This document shows, piece after piece, positions 6,262-6,463 of a stretch of 6,463 bases of DNA (its first letter is position 1; each line of letters begins with the position of its first letter). A model generated the notes under the pieces. That model saw nothing but the letters and a program-made list of their open reading frames with translations. It ran no database searches and was not told where the DNA came from. The translations under genes and the position numbers were made by a program. Source of the stretch: Bacteroidota bacterium. Its GTDB lineage: Bacteria > Bacteroidota > Bacteroidia > Bacteroidales > Tenuifilaceae. Location: the NCBI GenBank assembly GCA_023406715.1, contig JAEXVC010000198.1, forward strand, positions 1 through 6,463, given 5' to 3'.

Positions 6262-6292
6262 CAAACTTAAATCATTGTTTTGAACCCTCCAA
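6262..6292 (-). promoter_or_regulatory. Candidate Bacteroidota housekeeping promoter for aspartate kinase
   Basis: On the minus strand TTG (6292-6290) is followed by 20 bp and then TAAGTTTG (6269-6262), an exact match to TAnnTTTG. The start codon at 6242 lies 19 nt further on, giving a very short leader. The DNA before the start codon is AT-rich without a Shine-Dalgarno, as is usual in this phylum. Confidence 0.55.
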
Positions 6293-6384
6293 TATTCAAA
6301 GGATTCTTTTTTAAAACAAATTAGACACAATCACCAAGCGCAAGCGCAAACGTTTTAAATTTGGAATTTTTGGTGACTTTATTT

Positions 6385-6413
6385 TTTGGATTTAGACAAA
6401 ATGGCTACCTTTA
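6385..6413 (+). promoter_or_regulatory. Candidate divergent promoter toward the right edge
   Basis: TTTG at 6385-6388 and, 17 bp further, TACCTTTA (6406-6413), one base off TAnnTTTG, resemble a Bacteroidota housekeeping promoter. Transcription would start near 6420, and an ATG follows at 6448. The region 6243-6447 otherwise shows no gene. Confidence 0.45.
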
Positions 6414-6447
6414 GCCGCAGAATTGAACCAGAAATTTAGCTCGGTTT

Positions 6448-6463
6448 ATGCAAGGATATAACG
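6448..6463 (+). CDS. Possible start of a rightward gene (partial)
   Basis: ATG at 6448 begins M-Q-G-Y-N and runs off the window. It sits at a normal distance (about 28 nt) after the predicted start site of the divergent promoter. Only five residues are visible, so no product can be named and the start itself is unproven. Confidence 0.3.

Noticed and set aside
6335..6349. Tandem GCGCAA-like repeat (AAGCGCAAGCGCAAA)
   Set aside because: Only two units; too short to call a repeat element.
6331..6376. Inverted repeat TCACCAA / TTGGTGA in the divergent region
   Set aside because: Arms are only 7 bp with a 32-nt spacer; easily chance. It could be an operator but nothing supports this.
6243..6447. 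Lysine riboswitch upstream of aspartate kinase
   Set aside because: No recognisable riboswitch helices were seen and the best promoter leaves only about 15 nt of leader.

Overview
The window looks like chromosomal DNA from a member of the Bacteroidota, probably a Bacteroidales- or Marinilabiliales-like bacterium; the genus cannot be read from the sequence. The evidence is AT-rich DNA with little Shine-Dalgarno signal, several matches to the Bacteroidota housekeeping promoter (TTG, about 20 bp, TAnnTTTG), secreted proteins cleaved at Ala|Gln, a YceI-family protein of the type common in this phylum, an outer-membrane barrel ending in Phe, and a short lysine-type aspartate kinase with the GREGSDYTA motif.

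Left part (1-1753). The 3' end of a sensor histidine kinase is followed after 18 nt by a complete NtrC-type response regulator (receiver, AAA+ with intact GAFTGA, Fis-type HTH). The 234-nt gap after it holds a perfect 10-bp-stem palindrome, a second inverted repeat, and a correctly spaced sigma-54 (-24/-12) promoter. This promoter overlaps the most upstream possible start of the next gene and so helps fix the true start at 1754.

Middle (1754-4395). Three same-strand genes probably form one sigma-54-driven operon: a YceI-like periplasmic protein, a 453-residue outer-membrane beta-barrel protein, and a second, strongly diverged YceI-like protein. A 13-bp hairpin separates the barrel gene from the second YceI gene. 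The simplest reading is that kinase and regulator sense an envelope or lipid-related signal and switch on this set. YceI proteins form lipocalin-like barrels that bind isoprenoid-type lipids in characterised members, so a trans-envelope module handling a hydrophobic ligand is plausible but unproven.

Right part (4396-6463). A small lipoprotein with possible distant resemblance to the GldN/PorN family of the type IX secretion and gliding machinery has its own candidate promoter. It runs tail-to-tail into aspartate kinase on the minus strand, overlapping by 17 bp. Beyond the kinase lies a divergent promoter region, and the first codons of a rightward gene may start at the window edge.

The most notable points are the kinase/regulator/sigma-54 promoter/YceI-barrel-YceI arrangement and a regulator in which both residues of the AAA+ 'glutamate switch' pair and a sensor I residue are replaced together.
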